DNA of 33,437 nucleotides from Acidobacteria bacterium UBA2999 (GTDB lineage Bacteria; Acidobacteriota; Vicinamibacteria; Vicinamibacterales; UBA2999), in NCBI GenBank assembly GCA_002346475.1, contig DDZV01000024.1:1-33437 (forward strand), written 5' to 3'. How positions within the stretch are numbered: position 1 is the first letter of the stretch; each line of letters opens with the position of its first letter. The notes beneath the pieces are model-generated. The model saw only the letters and a list, made by a program, of their open reading frames with translations, was not told the DNA's origin and made no database searches. The position numbers were made by a program, and so were the translations under genes. Shown here piece by piece: positions 32,821-33,437 of the stretch.

Positions 32821-33437
32821 TCAATTTTTCAGTAACTGCTGAGCTAGCATGACGTAAAGGTCCACTGCTGCGTGAAGCTCATTCGACGAAACATGTTCAT
32901 TGTCAGTATGAGCAACATGAATAGAACCAGGTCCTAGCAGTAACGGACGACCCCATCGTGTCAATAATGGAATATCCGTCGTATACGGAAAAACAGCTGT
33001 TTCAAAATCTGGAACTGTATGCATTCGCACAGCGGGGACTTCCATCACAACCTTATACGTTACCAATTCCTGAACTACCTTGAGTGCTTCAACAATCTGA
33101 AACCTCTCTCCCACTGTGCGAAATAGGAGTTCAGCAGTCGCTAATGGAGAAATAACGTTAGGCGCAACTCCGCCTTCAATCAAACCTACTGAATAATGCG
33201 TCCGTCCAAGCAGTGGATCTTCCGGAAGCGTGAGACCACGTATAACCATGAGTGCATCAAGCAGCTTATCAATTGCTGATTCACCAAGTTCTGGAAATGA
33301 TGAGTGAGCAGCCCGACCGGTCGCTTTTAAATTAATGCGAAGCGTGCCGCGCGTTGCAGAACCTAAACGATTGTCTGTAGGCTCACCATTAATCAGAAAC
33401 AACACGTCAGCAGGGGCATTCTTGTTGGCAACTTTTG
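32821..33437 (-). CDS. M20-family peptidase/deacylase (ArgE/DapE-like), N-terminus beyond window
   Basis: The visible 204 codons have no stop up to base 33437, so the gene starts outside the window. A GTG at 33405 lies mid-domain and should not be taken as its start. Seen are the end of the catalytic half (ADVLFLINGEP) and the dimerisation (lid) domain, with TRGTLRINLKATGRAAHSS and GGVAPNVISPLATAELLFRT. The C-terminal catalytic return has GPGSIHVAHTDNEHVSSNEL with the metal His. M20 enzymes hydrolyse N-acyl amino acids or dipeptides with two zinc ions. Substrate undetermined; upstream of dnaX by 176 nt. Confidence 0.9.
   Translation of the reverse strand, partial: KVANKNAPADVLFLINGEPTDNRLGSATRGTLRINLKATGRAAHSSFPELGESAIDKLLDALMVIRGLTLPEDPLLGRTHYSVGLIEGGVAPNVISPLATAELLFRTVGERFQIVEALKVVQELVTYKVVMEVPAVRMHTVPDFETAVFPYTTDIPLLTRWGRPLLLGPGSIHVAHTDNEHVSSNELHAAVDLYVMLAQQLLKN

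Noticed and set aside
33403..33405. GTG as true start of the M20 peptidase
   Set aside because: The frame stays open and family-like (KVANKNAPAD) upstream to the window edge, so the gene is truncated by the window.
1..33437. CRISPR arrays, insertion sequences, prophage or integron features
   Set aside because: No regularly spaced direct repeats, transposase, integrase or terminal repeats were seen.

Overview
The window looks like a chromosomal stretch of a Gram-negative environmental bacterium of middling GC content. Evidence for the Gram-negative envelope is an RND/MacA-type periplasmic adaptor, several lipobox signal peptides, c-type cytochromes and a probable Tat-exported dioxygenase. The mix of a PQQ-type beta-propeller, exported VOC and SnoaL proteins, DinB, DoxX and DUF4203-like genes reminds me of uncultured Acidobacteriota (Vicinamibacteria-like) genomes. 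The sequence alone cannot fix the phylum, so this is only a lean. No insertion sequence, prophage, integrase or CRISPR array was seen.

Layout. (1) 1-2524: a truncated RND efflux adaptor (minus), a decayed response-regulator start, a small membrane-anchored protein and an FmdB-type zinc ribbon. (2) 2809-11556: a tight six-gene plus-strand operon (gaps or overlaps of at most 17 nt). It encodes a glycoside hydrolase-GT2 fusion membrane protein, an ABC exporter, a CgeB-like glycosyltransferase, a GT4 glycosyltransferase, a PIG-L deacetylase and a methyltransferase with an N-terminal zinc ribbon. (3) 11788-14200, minus: an LtaS/sulfatase-fold membrane phosphotransferase candidate and a CDP-alcohol phosphatidyltransferase. 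(4) 14262-21279: a divergent operon with an MDR dehydrogenase, a variant 6-pyruvoyl-tetrahydropterin synthase homologue, a GT4 glycosyltransferase and a methyltransferase. Two c-type cytochromes, a RibD-C-type reductase (minus) and another methyltransferase follow. (5) 21290-29083: an accessory assortment of DoxX, an anchored beta-propeller, an exported metallo-beta-lactamase-fold lipoprotein, DinB, a double-VOC lipoprotein, two SnoaL-like proteins and an intradiol-type dioxygenase. (6) 29216-33437: housekeeping genes: tRNA-Asn, a DUF4203-like membrane protein, recR, ybaB/ebfC, dnaX and a truncated M20 peptidase.

The most interesting part is blocks 2 to 4. They combine sugar transferases, a deacetylase, methyltransferases, an exporter and lipid-headgroup enzymes with a pterin-type synthase that lacks canonical catalytic residues and a RibD-type reductase. 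My inference is a pathway that builds a glycosylated, methylated pteridine-like or otherwise reduced compound, possibly linked to the envelope. No GTP cyclohydrolase is present in the window, so the precursor would come from elsewhere. Coordinates of starts were moved from the longest possible ORF wherever a Shine-Dalgarno sequence, family length or overlap argued for it.
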